Of a DNA stretch of 64,000 nt, positions 16,505 through 25,083 are shown piece after piece (within the stretch, counting starts at the first letter, position 1; every line of letters begins with the position of its first letter). The DNA is from UBA2185 sp964564625. GTDB lineage: Bacteria > Desulfobacterota > Syntrophia > Syntrophales > UBA2185. The position numbers and the translations under genes were made by a program. The stretch is taken from the NCBI GenBank assembly GCA_964564625.1, contig CAZMBE010000013.1:1-64000 (forward strand). Reading direction: 5' to 3'. The notes beneath the pieces were generated by a model. It made no database searches. It saw only the letters and a list, made by a program, of their open reading frames with translations, and had not been told where the DNA came from.

Positions 16505-17491
16505 TTACACAAAAAACTCTACTACATCCCCGTCCTGGAGGACATAATCCCTTTGTACCATCTGCCCGTCCCGGACCGATTTGCCCCACGCCTTGGCATA
16601 TTTCAATTTATGTACAAAATCGTTGTGAATCTTGCCTCCCAGGTCTTCTAACGTGCTCCCCACAGGTATCACAAACGGTGACTTTTTGTCCGCTTCTTTT
16701 CCCGGTGGTTTTGTGTAGACCCTGATAATACCTGAAAGTTCATAGAGTTTATCCAGAAACGCCATGATGTTCCTGCCGGTACGGGTTGAAACACCCAGGC
16801 AGGGTAATTGTATCCCGGATAGTTCCAAAAAAATTTCCAGGGTTTCTTTGTCTTCAGGTTTATCCATCTTGTTGACAGCCACAAGCGTTTTCTTGATTTT
16901 AGGGGGTTTCTTCAGGTCATCCGGGATTGTACATGCCTCGGAATAAATGCGAAAGGCATGGAGAATAACGAGGGTGTCTTCACACTGCTGCATAGGGTCG
17001 GCAGCGAGGTCCAGCAGGATAACCACGATATCAGCCCGGCGAATCAGATCCATGAGGGCAGGTTCTATGTAGTCTTTTGTGAGAGGCGGAGTGTCAATAA
17101 GCTGGAATTGTATGTTTCCATAGTGTGCCATTCCCGGAGTAGGTTTATGGGTGGTGTGGGGGAAATCCGCCACTATCGGCTCAGCATTTGTTATTAATTT
17201 TACAAGGGAAGATTTGCCTGTATTGGGAGGACCGACAACAACGATCTGTGCCGCTCCTTCTTTTTCGATGTCGTATGCAGTTTTCTGTCTGGCTGCCCCC
17301 TTTCTTTTCTGGGCCTGGTCTCTGAATTTTGAGATACGTTCGCGTAGCATGGCCTTGAGCTTGTCCGTGCCCTTGTGCTTCGGCATGATGGCAAGCATCT
17401 CTTCCAAGGCTTCAACCTTGTCTTCCGGGGTCTTTGCTTCCCGAAACCGTTGTTCCGCCTCGAAATAATGTGGCGGCAAATTGGCCGGCAT
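16505..17491 (-). CDS. OBG/DRG-like GTPase with C-terminal TGS domain
   Basis: 328 residues. After an N-terminal helical segment (1-85) comes the G1 loop VVGPPNTGKSS at about residue 88, a G3-like DTPP where OBG proteins normally have DTPG, and NKMD as G4. The last about 75 residues are a TGS domain (VIPVGSTLEDLGGKIHNDFV, then VLQDGDVVEFFV). Proteins of this TRAFAC OBG/DRG class bind ribosomes or RNA. The DTPP variant lacks the usual glycine at the gamma-phosphate sensor, worth noting though similar variants occur in this subgroup. It is followed by the ArfB-like gene. Confidence 0.9.
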   Translation of the reverse strand: MPANLPPHYFEAEQRFREAKTPEDKVEALEEMLAIMPKHKGTDKLKAMLRERISKFRDQAQKRKGAARQKTAYDIEKEGAAQIVVVGPPNTGKSSLVKLITNAEPIVADFPHTTHKPTPGMAHYGNIQFQLIDTPPLTKDYIEPALMDLIRRADIVVILLDLAADPMQQCEDTLVILHAFRIYSEACTIPDDLKKPPKIKKTLVAVNKMDKPEDKETLEIFLELSGIQLPCLGVSTRTGRNIMAFLDKLYELSGIIRVYTKPPGKEADKKSPFVIPVGSTLEDLGGKIHNDFVHKLKYAKAWGKSVRDGQMVQRDYVLQDGDVVEFFV

Positions 17492-17837
17492 TGTCTTTTG
17501 TCTCCTTGTGAACGGGGCAGAGTTGAAATCTGTCTCCAGAATATTTTCGCACTATGTCGTGAAAGTCAAGTTGAATCCGGTAGCGAGCTCATTTTTGTCA
17601 ACATGCTTCGGGATAAGCATGCGAAGGGGTGTCATTTTTATTCCTTAAGGATCGTAGTTTCTCCTTAGTTAACTGTGGAGAGCGTCAATTTATCAAGTTG
17701 AATTTATTAAAAAACATGGTATTCTAATAGAAAGTAGAAGATGTCCATGGTTCCATGTTTTAAGGATGGAGAACTTATTCTATGCATTTCACTCGAACCT
17801 TTGAATCCTGTTATGCCCATAGCACTGAGGCAGGTAT
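17492..17837. other. Intergenic region between divergent genes
   Basis: 346 bases separating the minus-strand TGS GTPase from the plus-strand metallo-hydrolase. No gene is seen. A small hairpin ATGCTT-cgggat-AAGCAT lies at 17603-17620. Promoters for both directions are presumably here, but no clear -35/-10 pair could be fixed. Confidence 0.4.
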
Positions 17838-18839
17838 ATGTTTAGCGCCCATCTGGTGAACGATCCCTTTGGCGACCCAGGGGTATATATTGAATTTAAG
17901 TACCGGCGATCAGCACTCCTTTTTGACTTGGGAGATCTTCATAATCTGAGTCCGAGGAAGCTTCTCAAAATCGGTCACATCTTTGTCTCCCATACCCATA
18001 TGGATCATTTTATCGGATTTGATTATCTGCTGAGAGTATGTTTAGGCCGTGACCACCATATCTCGCTCTATGGTCCTCCCGGTTTTCACAAGCAGATAGA
18101 GAATAAAATTAATGCGTACACATGGAATCTTGTAGAAAATTACACGAACGATTTTGCCTTGCATGTTACAGAGGTGCATCCGGGAAACAAAATGATCAGG
18201 CATTATCGCTGCCGGACAGCCTTCACCCCCGAAATTGAAGACATACATGAGGGTTTTGATGGAACCATCGTGGAAAACAATCATTTTTCCGTGAAAGGAG
18301 AGTTCCTTGATCACAAGATTCCCTGCCTGGCTTACAGATTTGAAGAAAAAAGCCGCGTCAATATCAAGAAGAATATCCTTCAGGAAATGGGACTTCCTGT
18401 GGGGGTATGGTTGATGGACATGAAGGACCGGATTCTCCGCGGAGAACCCGATGATACGCCCATACGGGTGTGTTGGAAAGCAGGACGAGAGGAAGGGGAG
18501 GAAAAGATCATTCCTCTGGGTGAATTGAAAGCGACCATAGTGAAGATAACGCCGGGACAAAAGATTACATATATTACCGATGCTATCTATAATGAAGAAA
18601 ACGCCCGGAAAATTGTACGGCTGGCCGAAGCTTCCGATCTGATGTTTATCGAGGCGACGTTTCTCCATGAAGACACGGATAAAGCAACGCGGAAGTATCA
18701 TCTCACTGCCCTTCAGGCTGGAACGCTTGCACGCAGAGCAGGGGCAAAAAGGATTTCTCTATTTCATTTTTCTCCTAAGTATAAGGGTACAGGAAACAAC
18801 CTGGTTGAGGAAGCAACGAGGGCGTTCAACGGTGCGTGA
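17838..18839 (+). CDS. Ribonuclease Z-like metallo-beta-lactamase fold hydrolase
   Basis: 333 residues, ATG with GAGGCAGG upstream. The metal motif SHTHMDHFIGFDYLL (HxHxDH) is at about residues 52-58. The HKIPCLAYRF block near residue 155 matches the conserved histidine region of RNase Z. A later aspartate (TYITDA) and the final histidine (LFHFSPKY) complete the expected zinc ligands. RNase Z removes tRNA 3' trailers. This protein carries an extra segment around residues 165-225, so another nuclease or phosphodiesterase role is possible. Confidence 0.85.
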   Translation: MFSAHLVNDPFGDPGVYIEFKYRRSALLFDLGDLHNLSPRKLLKIGHIFVSHTHMDHFIGFDYLLRVCLGRDHHISLYGPPGFHKQIENKINAYTWNLVENYTNDFALHVTEVHPGNKMIRHYRCRTAFTPEIEDIHEGFDGTIVENNHFSVKGEFLDHKIPCLAYRFEEKSRVNIKKNILQEMGLPVGVWLMDMKDRILRGEPDDTPIRVCWKAGREEGEEKIIPLGELKATIVKITPGQKITYITDAIYNEENARKIVRLAEASDLMFIEATFLHEDTDKATRKYHLTALQAGTLARRAGAKRISLFHFSPKYKGTGNNLVEEATRAFNGA

Positions 18840-18959
18840 CCTTAATGACAGTAAGCAAAGAGATGCCCCGCTCCACTCGAAAAAACCTCCGGATAAAGCG
18901 GTGCGTAGCAAAAGCCTGTGCCCGGTCCAGGGAGGAGAACTTTTGCGAGGCTCTTGCGG

Positions 18960-19463
18960 TTATAGTTTTTTGATCTGAAACCCTTCTAACTTAATGGCAA
19001 CGGAACGCTGAAGAAGTTCTATGGTGATGACAAAAAGTTCTTTACTATAATCTGTGCTGACGACAACCCCCTCGATTCCCTTGAAGGGGCCATCGATAAT
19101 GAGGGCCGGTTCCCCAACTTTCGGATACTGAATTTGCTGAACTTCTACTTTAGATTGAACAATTCTCTGGATAGCTTCTATCTTGGCATCGGGAACTGCT
19201 ATCGGCTCAGCCCCCCGCGGTTTGCCAAGAATTCTGACTACCCCGAAAGTCTTCAGGACATCAAGTTTCGTCTGATTGTCGAGTACAAGGAGTTCTACAA
19301 AAAGATACCCCGGGAATAGGGGGATCGTGATCTTCTTGCGTCTGTCTTTCCGTGTGCTCCAGACTTCTATCTTGGGCAAAAAAGCATGGAGCGATTTCTG
19401 GACAAGGCCGGTGTAAACCCTGTCTTCATGACGGCTTCGTGTATGAACAGCGTACCATGGCAT
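18960..19463 (-). CDS. NusG-family antitermination protein (RfaH/UpxY-like paralogue)
   Basis: 167 residues. It starts MPWYAVHTRSRHEDRV as NusG-family NGN domains do, continues with PLFPGYLFVELL and GVVRILGKP, and ends with a KOW-type segment (VGEPALIIDGPFKGIEGVVV). The general nusG normally sits beside rplK; this stand-alone gene is more like the specialised paralogues that keep polymerase going through long polysaccharide operons. The window has several sugar-nucleotide operons that could be targets, but none is adjacent. Target assignment is inference. Confidence 0.88.
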   Translation of the reverse strand: MPWYAVHTRSRHEDRVYTGLVQKSLHAFLPKIEVWSTRKDRRKKITIPLFPGYLFVELLVLDNQTKLDVLKTFGVVRILGKPRGAEPIAVPDAKIEAIQRIVQSKVEVQQIQYPKVGEPALIIDGPFKGIEGVVVSTDYSKELFVITIELLQRSVAIKLEGFQIKKL

Positions 19464-19565
19464 ACCAGATTCCTTAATCGAAGTTACAATTACCCCAATC
19501 CCACATGTGGATAGTGCAAGGAAGATGTATACTAATAAAAATTATTTTTCAATGGTGAAATCATT

Positions 19566-21152
19566 ATGCCGGAATTTACGATCACGGGACTGGCTCTATC
19601 CCTTGGCGAAGATGAAGGAATATTGAAAGAAAAAGCCGCGTTGGTCCTCAATATTACCACTGATGCGATTTCATCTCTGAAAATCATCAGAAAATCGATT
19701 GATGCGAGGAGAAGAAAGCCTCCGCGTTTCATGTATTCAGTGCGTGTGTCTGTGCCGGATGGCAATCATCTGACCGGGAAAGGAAATCTGCAAGGAGAAG
19801 TCCTGCCGGAGGAAAAAGGGTTCTTGTGCTACCCGGCAAAGATGAAACCGGAGAAGAGGCCCGTCATCGTAGGAAGCGGCCCCGCAGGGATCTTTGCCGC
19901 CCTTTATCTGGCCGAGAGGGGAATTCCTGTCCTTCTTCTCGAAAGAGGCCGACAAGTCACAGAGCGGGTAACCGATGTCGAGACCTTTTGGGGAAAGGGC
20001 ATTTTGAATGTGGAAAGCCATGTTCATTTTGGGGAGGGAGGAGCCGGAACATTTTCAGACGGAAAACTCACCAGCAGGGTGAAAAATCCCTCAACGGATT
20101 GGGTAAAGAGAACCCTTGTCGATGCCGGCGCCCCGTCAGAGATTCTTATCGATGCGAAACCTCACATCGGGACGGACCGGCTTCGTAATGTGGTAGTCAA
20201 CTTTCGCGAGAGACTGGTCAAATGTGGCAGTGAGGTGCGGTTTGCAGCGAAGGTCACGGATTTGGTAATCCAACGGGGCAGGGTAGAGGGGGTTGTTGTC
20301 AACAGCGGGGAGGAAATTAAAACGGACCACCTGATTCTGGCGATTGGCCAGAGCGCGGACGATACGTATGGCATGCTTTACGAACGCGGTGTGCATCTGG
20401 AACCAAAGCCGTTCGCCATTGGCCTCCGTATCGAGCATCCCCAGGAGGCGATTAACAGCATTCAGTATGGGAAATGGAGCGGACATCCGAAGCTCCCTCC
20501 GGCTGACTATTTCCTGACCGCGAAGCTTCCGGACATAAACCGGTCCGTATACACGTTCTGCATGTGTCCGGGGGGATACATTATCGGGTGCAGTTCTCAG
20601 GAGCGTGGAGTGATTACCAATGGTATGAGCCGCTACCGGAGAGGGAGCGCATACGCCAATAGTGCCGTTGTAATTGGCATTCGCGTGGAGGATTATCAGG
20701 ATATCATTCCCCGTCCTTTGAGCGGCCTTGTCTTTCGGAGGCACTGGGAAGAAAAGGCTTTCATCCTGGGTGGAGAAAATTATCATGCCCCGGCCCAGGG
20801 GCTTGTTGATTTTTTACGGGATAGAGAAGGCGCCATACAAAACCCAACAAGTTTTTCTCCCGGCGTAAAACCGGCGCGATTGCGTGACGCCCTTCCCCCA
20901 TACGCGGTTGACGCGTTGAAACGGGGAATACACGAATTTGACAGGAAAATGCGGGGGTTCATTACGGCGGAAGCCATTCTGATTGGCGTGGAAACCAGAA
21001 CCTCATCACCGGTGAGGATTGTGAGAGGCCCGGACGGTCAGAGTGTCTCTGTTGCCGGGCTCTATCCCTGCGGGGAAGGGGCCGGGTACGCCGGAGGTAT
21101 CATCAGTTCCGCTTTGGATGGGATCAGGATTGCCGAGGCAATAATTTCTTAA
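19566..21152 (+). CDS. Uncharacterised FAD-dependent dehydrogenase (COG2509 type)
   Basis: 528 residues. Residues 1-95 form a small N-terminal domain (GLALSLGEDEGILKEKAAL, then IIRKSIDARRRKPPRF) found in this family. The FAD motif VGSGPAGIFAALYLAERG follows near residue 100. Other family blocks are HFGEGGAGTFSDGKLTSRV and YTFCMCPGG, and a C-terminal GEGAGYAGGI closes the FAD site. The family is widespread in anaerobes, but its substrate is not known to me. It is divergent from the NusG paralogue. Confidence 0.9.
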   Translation: MPEFTITGLALSLGEDEGILKEKAALVLNITTDAISSLKIIRKSIDARRRKPPRFMYSVRVSVPDGNHLTGKGNLQGEVLPEEKGFLCYPAKMKPEKRPVIVGSGPAGIFAALYLAERGIPVLLLERGRQVTERVTDVETFWGKGILNVESHVHFGEGGAGTFSDGKLTSRVKNPSTDWVKRTLVDAGAPSEILIDAKPHIGTDRLRNVVVNFRERLVKCGSEVRFAAKVTDLVIQRGRVEGVVVNSGEEIKTDHLILAIGQSADDTYGMLYERGVHLEPKPFAIGLRIEHPQEAINSIQYGKWSGHPKLPPADYFLTAKLPDINRSVYTFCMCPGGYIIGCSSQERGVITNGMSRYRRGSAYANSAVVIGIRVEDYQDIIPRPLSGLVFRRHWEEKAFILGGENYHAPAQGLVDFLRDREGAIQNPTSFSPGVKPARLRDALPPYAVDALKRGIHEFDRKMRGFITAEAILIGVETRTSSPVRIVRGPDGQSVSVAGLYPCGEGAGYAGGIISSALDGIRIAEAIIS

Positions 21153-21272
21153 TGGCAAATAATATAAAGTGGCACGGATTGTGCTTATTCTTTACGACAG
21201 GGTGTTCAGAATGATACCGTTATCATATAAAACTGATGAAAGAATTTAATTCCTGCTCTCAAGGTACCTGCT

Positions 21273-21992
21273 ATGGAAGACGAACAGAAAACAAAAGAAC
21301 AGCTGATAAGTGATTTACAGGTAATGCGAGTAAAATTTGCGGAGCTGGAAAAATCGCGAAGCGAGCTCATGCAGGTCGAAAAAGCGCTTTCACAAAGCCT
21401 CGAAAAATATAAAAGTGCGATTGGATTTATTATTAATGTTTTGGCGCTCGCCGTTGAAGTAAAAGATCCCTATATCGCCGGACATCAAAAAAGAGTGACA
21501 GACCTTGCCCGAGCTATTGCCACGCAGATGAAATTACCTGGGGACGTCATTAGCGGTATCCACATGGCGGGCTTAATTCATGATATAGGCAAGATATCCG
21601 TGCCGGTAGAAATACTTGGGAAGCCCGGGATGCTAAGTGATGCTGAATACGGCATAGTAAAGAACCATCCGGAAAGGGGTTATCAGATATTGAAGGATAT
21701 CGACTTTATCAGTCCCGTTGCGCTGATAGTCCATCAGCATCATGAGCGTATGAACGGGACCGGTTATCCTCAAGGTCTAAAAGGAGAAGAAATCCTCCAG
21801 GAGGCGAGGATCCTGGCGATAGCTGACGTGATGGAAGCCATATGTACACATCGGCCCTACAGGCAGGCCATGGGGGTAGAGAGGGCGTTGAAGGAAATCT
21901 CTGAACACAGAGGCGTTCTCTATGATCCGCAGGCGGTGGATGTGTGTCTCACGCTTTTTAGAGAGAGAGGTTTCAGTTTTAAACCCTGTTGA
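21273..21992 (+). CDS. HD-GYP domain phosphodiesterase
   Basis: 239 residues. A short N-terminal coiled coil (about 1-50) replaces the usual receiver domain. The HD-GYP domain shows LIHDIGKISVP, then HHERMNGTGYPQGLKGEE with the GYP motif, and ARILAIADVMEAICTHRPYR. HD-GYP enzymes hydrolyse cyclic di-GMP or related dinucleotides at a di-iron site. All expected motif residues are visible. It ends 37 bases from the convergent ribD gene. Confidence 0.92.
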   Translation: MEDEQKTKEQLISDLQVMRVKFAELEKSRSELMQVEKALSQSLEKYKSAIGFIINVLALAVEVKDPYIAGHQKRVTDLARAIATQMKLPGDVISGIHMAGLIHDIGKISVPVEILGKPGMLSDAEYGIVKNHPERGYQILKDIDFISPVALIVHQHHERMNGTGYPQGLKGEEILQEARILAIADVMEAICTHRPYRQAMGVERALKEISEHRGVLYDPQAVDVCLTLFRERGFSFKPC

Positions 21993-22029
21993 CAATGATG
22001 GTGAGAGGAACTGTGTTGGTTGGGTTTTG

Positions 22030-23118
22030 TTACTTCTGGATTCTGCCATCAAGGATGATATCAGGACCTTTGCGCAAAACCTTTCTGTAGGCAATGCGGA
22101 GGGTTTCATCAACCGTATTGATTCCGAGGTCTCCGACCGCTTCAATCCCTTTGCCCAGAATCTTCGGTGCGATGACAATCACCACCCTGTCAGGAAGATT
22201 TTCATTCAACATGGACGTGATGATAGCAGATCCTCCCTCAACGAGAATCGAGGAGATAGATCTTTTTCCAAGTTCGGCAAAAAGTTTCTTCAGATCTATG
22301 TGGTGATCCGTATCATCTCCAATGACCAGTGTCTCAATGCCGATACTTTTCAGCCGGGCAACTTTTGCCGGGTTGGCATTCTTTGTCGTTGCGATGATGG
22401 TCTTCGCTTTGGCCTGATTCTTCAAAACCTGTGCCTCCATGGGTATGCGCAACGAGGAATCGACGATGACCCTGAGGGGGTGTCTTCCCCTGACAAGTCG
22501 CACGGTAAGTTCCGGGTTGTCCTGAATCAGTGTATTGATGCCGATAAGCACGGCATCGTGAGAACTCCTGAGTCTATGGGCAAGCTTGAGCGATAAATCG
22601 GAACTGATCCACCGTGAGTGTCCCGAAGCAGCGGCGATCCGCCCGTCGATGGTCTGGGCAAACTTGAGGGTGATGAAGGGAATTCCCGTCTTGATAAATT
22701 TGAAAAATCTCTCGTTCAATTGGGTGCATTCTTCTTTGAGAATGCCAACGGTCGTCTCTATACCTTGTCGCTGAAGGGAATCGATCCCTTTTCCGGAGAC
22801 CAGCGGGTTGGGATCTGCGGTACCGATGACCACTCTCGCCGGTTTTTGCGCGATAAGACATTCACAACACGGGGGCGTCTTCCCGTAATGGGTACAAGGT
22901 TCGAGGCTTACGTAAATAGTTGCGCCCTCGATCGATTCCGAAGCGCAATTGATCGCGTTGATTTCCGCGTGATTGCCTCCGAATATTTGATGATATCCCT
23001 CACCGATAATACGGCCTTCCTTCACGATAACGGCGCCCACCATGGGGTTGGGACTCACCCATGCTTCCCCTTTTCGCGCGAGCCTGAGGGCGCGTCTCAT
23101 ATAGAATTCATCATTCAC
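22030..23118 (-). CDS. ribD: Riboflavin biosynthesis deaminase/reductase
   Basis: 362 residues from GTG at 23118, preceded by AAAGGAAAGG at good spacing; an upstream TTG would lack a binding site. The N-terminal deaminase has the zinc motifs NHAEINAIN and PCTHYGKTPPC. The C-terminal reductase half begins near residue 145 (FITLKFAQTIDGRIAA) and includes LVEGGSAI. It catalyses the second and third steps of riboflavin synthesis. It stands alone here; no other rib gene is in view. Confidence 0.96.
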   Translation of the reverse strand: MNDEFYMRRALRLARKGEAWVSPNPMVGAVIVKEGRIIGEGYHQIFGGNHAEINAINCASESIEGATIYVSLEPCTHYGKTPPCCECLIAQKPARVVIGTADPNPLVSGKGIDSLQRQGIETTVGILKEECTQLNERFFKFIKTGIPFITLKFAQTIDGRIAAASGHSRWISSDLSLKLAHRLRSSHDAVLIGINTLIQDNPELTVRLVRGRHPLRVIVDSSLRIPMEAQVLKNQAKAKTIIATTKNANPAKVARLKSIGIETLVIGDDTDHHIDLKKLFAELGKRSISSILVEGGSAIITSMLNENLPDRVVIVIAPKILGKGIEAVGDLGINTVDETLRIAYRKVLRKGPDIILDGRIQK

Positions 23119-23285
23119 GGCACACCTTTCCTTTTCTCTCAATTTTGCGCATCTTATACCATGCCTGGGGAGTATGTAAAGAGGCCTTGTGCAGAAGACT
23201 TAATAAATATGCATTAATCACAGGTAAAGTTTCCGTAGATATTTAGTTTTCGGAAGGCAACGTCTTTGTAAGAAAAAGGGGCAGT

Positions 23286-23314
23286 GGGGTCAAATCTTTA
23301 CTCTTGACATTTCA
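23286..23314 (+). repeat. Left inverted repeat of the transposase unit (29 bp)
   Basis: Begins GGGGTCAAATCTTTACTC and ends GACATTTCA. It is the exact reverse complement of 24323-24351. Confidence 0.92.
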
Positions 23315-23339
23315 TTTTATCCATGCATAGTAGCTCTCC

Positions 23340-24347
23340 ATGACACGTCCTCTGAGAATCCAATATCCCGGCGCATACTACCACGTAACCTGCCGGGGAA
23401 ATGAACGGCGAAGGATATTCATAGATAGGGAAGATCGGGAGATATTCTTTGAGAGGTTACTACGCTCCCTCGATATACATAACGTCCGTCTCCTCTCCTA
23501 TGTGCTCATGCCCAACCACTTCCATTTACTGATTACCACCCCTGAGGGCAATCTGTCCGAGTTCATGCGCCATTTCAATATCAGCTATACCGCTTCTTTC
23601 AATCGCAGGCACCATCGAGCCGGGCACCTTTATCAGGGGAGATATAAATCCTATCTTATTGACGCCGATCAGTATCTCCTTGAGGTGTCTCGCTACATCC
23701 ATCTTAACCCGGTGCGTATCGGTAATCTCGCGCGAAAATCGGGAGAGGAGAAATGGGCAATTCTTCTGAAAGACGACTCAAACAGTCTGCTCGGTTTTTT
23801 ATCTGTTAGGAAAAGAAAAAGTTATGTGAATTACGAAATAATTCTGGATCACTTTGGGGGAGATAATCCCACGGGCAGGAAAGCGTATGGCAGTTTTTTG
23901 ATATCGGGGGTTAGCGGTCAACTGGAAAATCCCTTGGATATGGCGAAGGGCACCGGTATTGTGGGAGGAGCCGATTTCATTAATTTGATCAAGCAAAGAT
24001 TCATTAAAGAAGATCACCCGGTAAGGGAACAACCTGCGATGAGAGAATTGAGAAAAGAGATCAGCCCGGAAGAACTCATCAGGCATTTTTCGAAATTAAC
24101 GAAGGCGCAAGACTTAGTTCAGCGTGGTAAGCATTCTTCGGAAAGGGCGATGCTGATGGAGCTTCTCTACCGACTCTGCAGAATCACGCAGCTGGAAATC
24201 GGGAAACTTGTGGGCGGAATTGATTACAGCGCCGTTAGTCAGGCAAGAAAGAGATTTCAACAAAAGCTCGGGGTTGACAAAGAATTGAGAAAGAAGTTTT
24301 TTTCGATTCAAGGGAAATTGTGTGAAATGTCAAGAGTAAAGATTTGA
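23340..24347 (+). CDS. REP-associated tyrosine transposase (Y1_Tnp, IS200-like)
   Basis: 335 residues. The N-terminal Y1 transposase domain (1-150) has the start RPLRIQYPGAYYHVTCRGN, the metal-binding HUH-type PNHFHLLI, the YIHLNPVRIG block and the nearby SRYIHLN tyrosine. The C-terminal part (about 240-330) is a DnaA/helix-turn-helix-like extension (LEIGKLVGGIDYSAVSQARK) found in longer members. RAYT enzymes nick and rejoin single-stranded REP-type repeats. The stop codon lies inside the right inverted repeat. There is no weak or frameshifted part, so it may be functional. Confidence 0.93.
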   Translation: MTRPLRIQYPGAYYHVTCRGNERRRIFIDREDREIFFERLLRSLDIHNVRLLSYVLMPNHFHLLITTPEGNLSEFMRHFNISYTASFNRRHHRAGHLYQGRYKSYLIDADQYLLEVSRYIHLNPVRIGNLARKSGEEKWAILLKDDSNSLLGFLSVRKRKSYVNYEIILDHFGGDNPTGRKAYGSFLISGVSGQLENPLDMAKGTGIVGGADFINLIKQRFIKEDHPVREQPAMRELRKEISPEELIRHFSKLTKAQDLVQRGKHSSERAMLMELLYRLCRITQLEIGKLVGGIDYSAVSQARKRFQQKLGVDKELRKKFFSIQGKLCEMSRVKI

Positions 24348-24351
24348 CCCC
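24323..24351 (-). repeat. Right inverted repeat of the transposase unit (29 bp)
   Basis: Exact reverse complement of 23286-23314. It overlaps the 3' end of the transposase coding sequence, supplying its last eight codons and stop. Confidence 0.92.
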
Positions 24352-24426
24352 TGATTTTTCTTTTGACCCCTGATTTTCCCTGATTTTTCTTGGTGAGGGG
24401 TTTCAAAATATGATATAGGGACACGC

Positions 24427-24600
24427 ATGTTGTTGAAAGAAGTACATAATCCCCAGCGGTTCGGAGTCCCCGTTTTTGATGGCGACAGTAGTATCAATGT
24501 CGAGGAAAAACCCGCCGTGCCGGCATCAAAGAATGCCGTTATTGGAATTTACAAGTATGCAGGCAATATAGTCACGAAAACAGGAGCAAATAAACTATGA
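24427..24600 (+). pseudogene. Remnant of a sugar-1-phosphate nucleotidyltransferase (RmlA-like)
   Basis: 57 codons, ATG to TGA. KEVHNPQRFGVPVFDGD followed by NVEEKPAVPASKNAVIGIY is the middle section of glucose-1-phosphate thymidylyltransferases (the VxNPxRFGV and EEKP motifs). The N-terminal nucleotide-binding half and the C-terminal half are both missing. The stop overlaps the ATG of the rmlC-like gene (ATGA). The transposase unit ends 75 bases upstream, so insertion or deletion beside it may have removed the rest. Confidence 0.8.
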
Positions 24601-25052
24601 TCCAAGGTGTTATGATTAAAAGGCTCAAGGTCATACCGGATGAACAGGGCAGGCTCATGGAAATCCTGCGTGTTGACGATGAGATGTTTAAAGGGTTTGG
24701 CCAGGTGTACATGACTACTGCATACCCCGGGGTAGTGAAGGGCTGGCATTATCATAAAAAGCAGTATGACAATATGGCAGTAGTGAAGGGAATGATGAAA
24801 ATTGTTCTTTATGACAGCAGGCCTGATTCTGCAACTCGCGGTGAGATCAATGAATTCTTTGCAGGTGAGCATAATCCTGTACTGATACATATACCCCCTT
24901 ACGTGTATCACGGATTTAAATGCATATCCGTAGAGGATGCCGTTGTCATCAATACACCTACGGAAGCATACAACTACCAGGAGCCGGACGAATTCAGGGT
25001 CCATCCCCACGATAACGATATTCCCTATGAGTGGGATCGGAAAGACGGATAG
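24597..25052 (+). CDS. RmlC-like sugar 3,5-epimerase / cupin protein
   Basis: 151 residues. Cupin blocks are GVVKGWHYHKKQYDNMAVVKG and IPPYVYHGFKCIS, with the RmlC-type ending PTEAYNYQEPDEFRVHP. The HYHKKQ segment corresponds to the RmlC HxRG-type active-site strand but differs from classical RmlC (no Arg-Gly), so this belongs to a divergent subgroup. The expected reaction is epimerisation of a dTDP-4-keto-6-deoxy sugar. The rmlA remnant directly upstream supports a former dTDP-sugar operon. Confidence 0.85.
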   Translation: MIQGVMIKRLKVIPDEQGRLMEILRVDDEMFKGFGQVYMTTAYPGVVKGWHYHKKQYDNMAVVKGMMKIVLYDSRPDSATRGEINEFFAGEHNPVLIHIPPYVYHGFKCISVEDAVVINTPTEAYNYQEPDEFRVHPHDNDIPYEWDRKDG

Positions 25053-25083
25053 CGTTGCACTCGAATAATGGGGCTGGAGAATT

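Larger units (their letters stand above)
23286..24351 (+). mobile_element. REP-associated transposase unit bounded by perfect 29-bp inverted repeats
   Basis: A transposase gene is flanked by perfect inverted repeats, left 23286-23314 and right 24323-24351. The right repeat contains the last codons and stop of the transposase. Outside the right repeat, short copies of TGACCCCTGATTTT recur at about 24346-24375. The unit looks recently acquired or recently active because the repeats have not diverged. Confidence 0.85.

Noticed and set aside
17603..17620. Small hairpin in the divergent region as a riboswitch
   Set aside because: Only a 6-bp stem with no conserved core of any riboswitch class I know.
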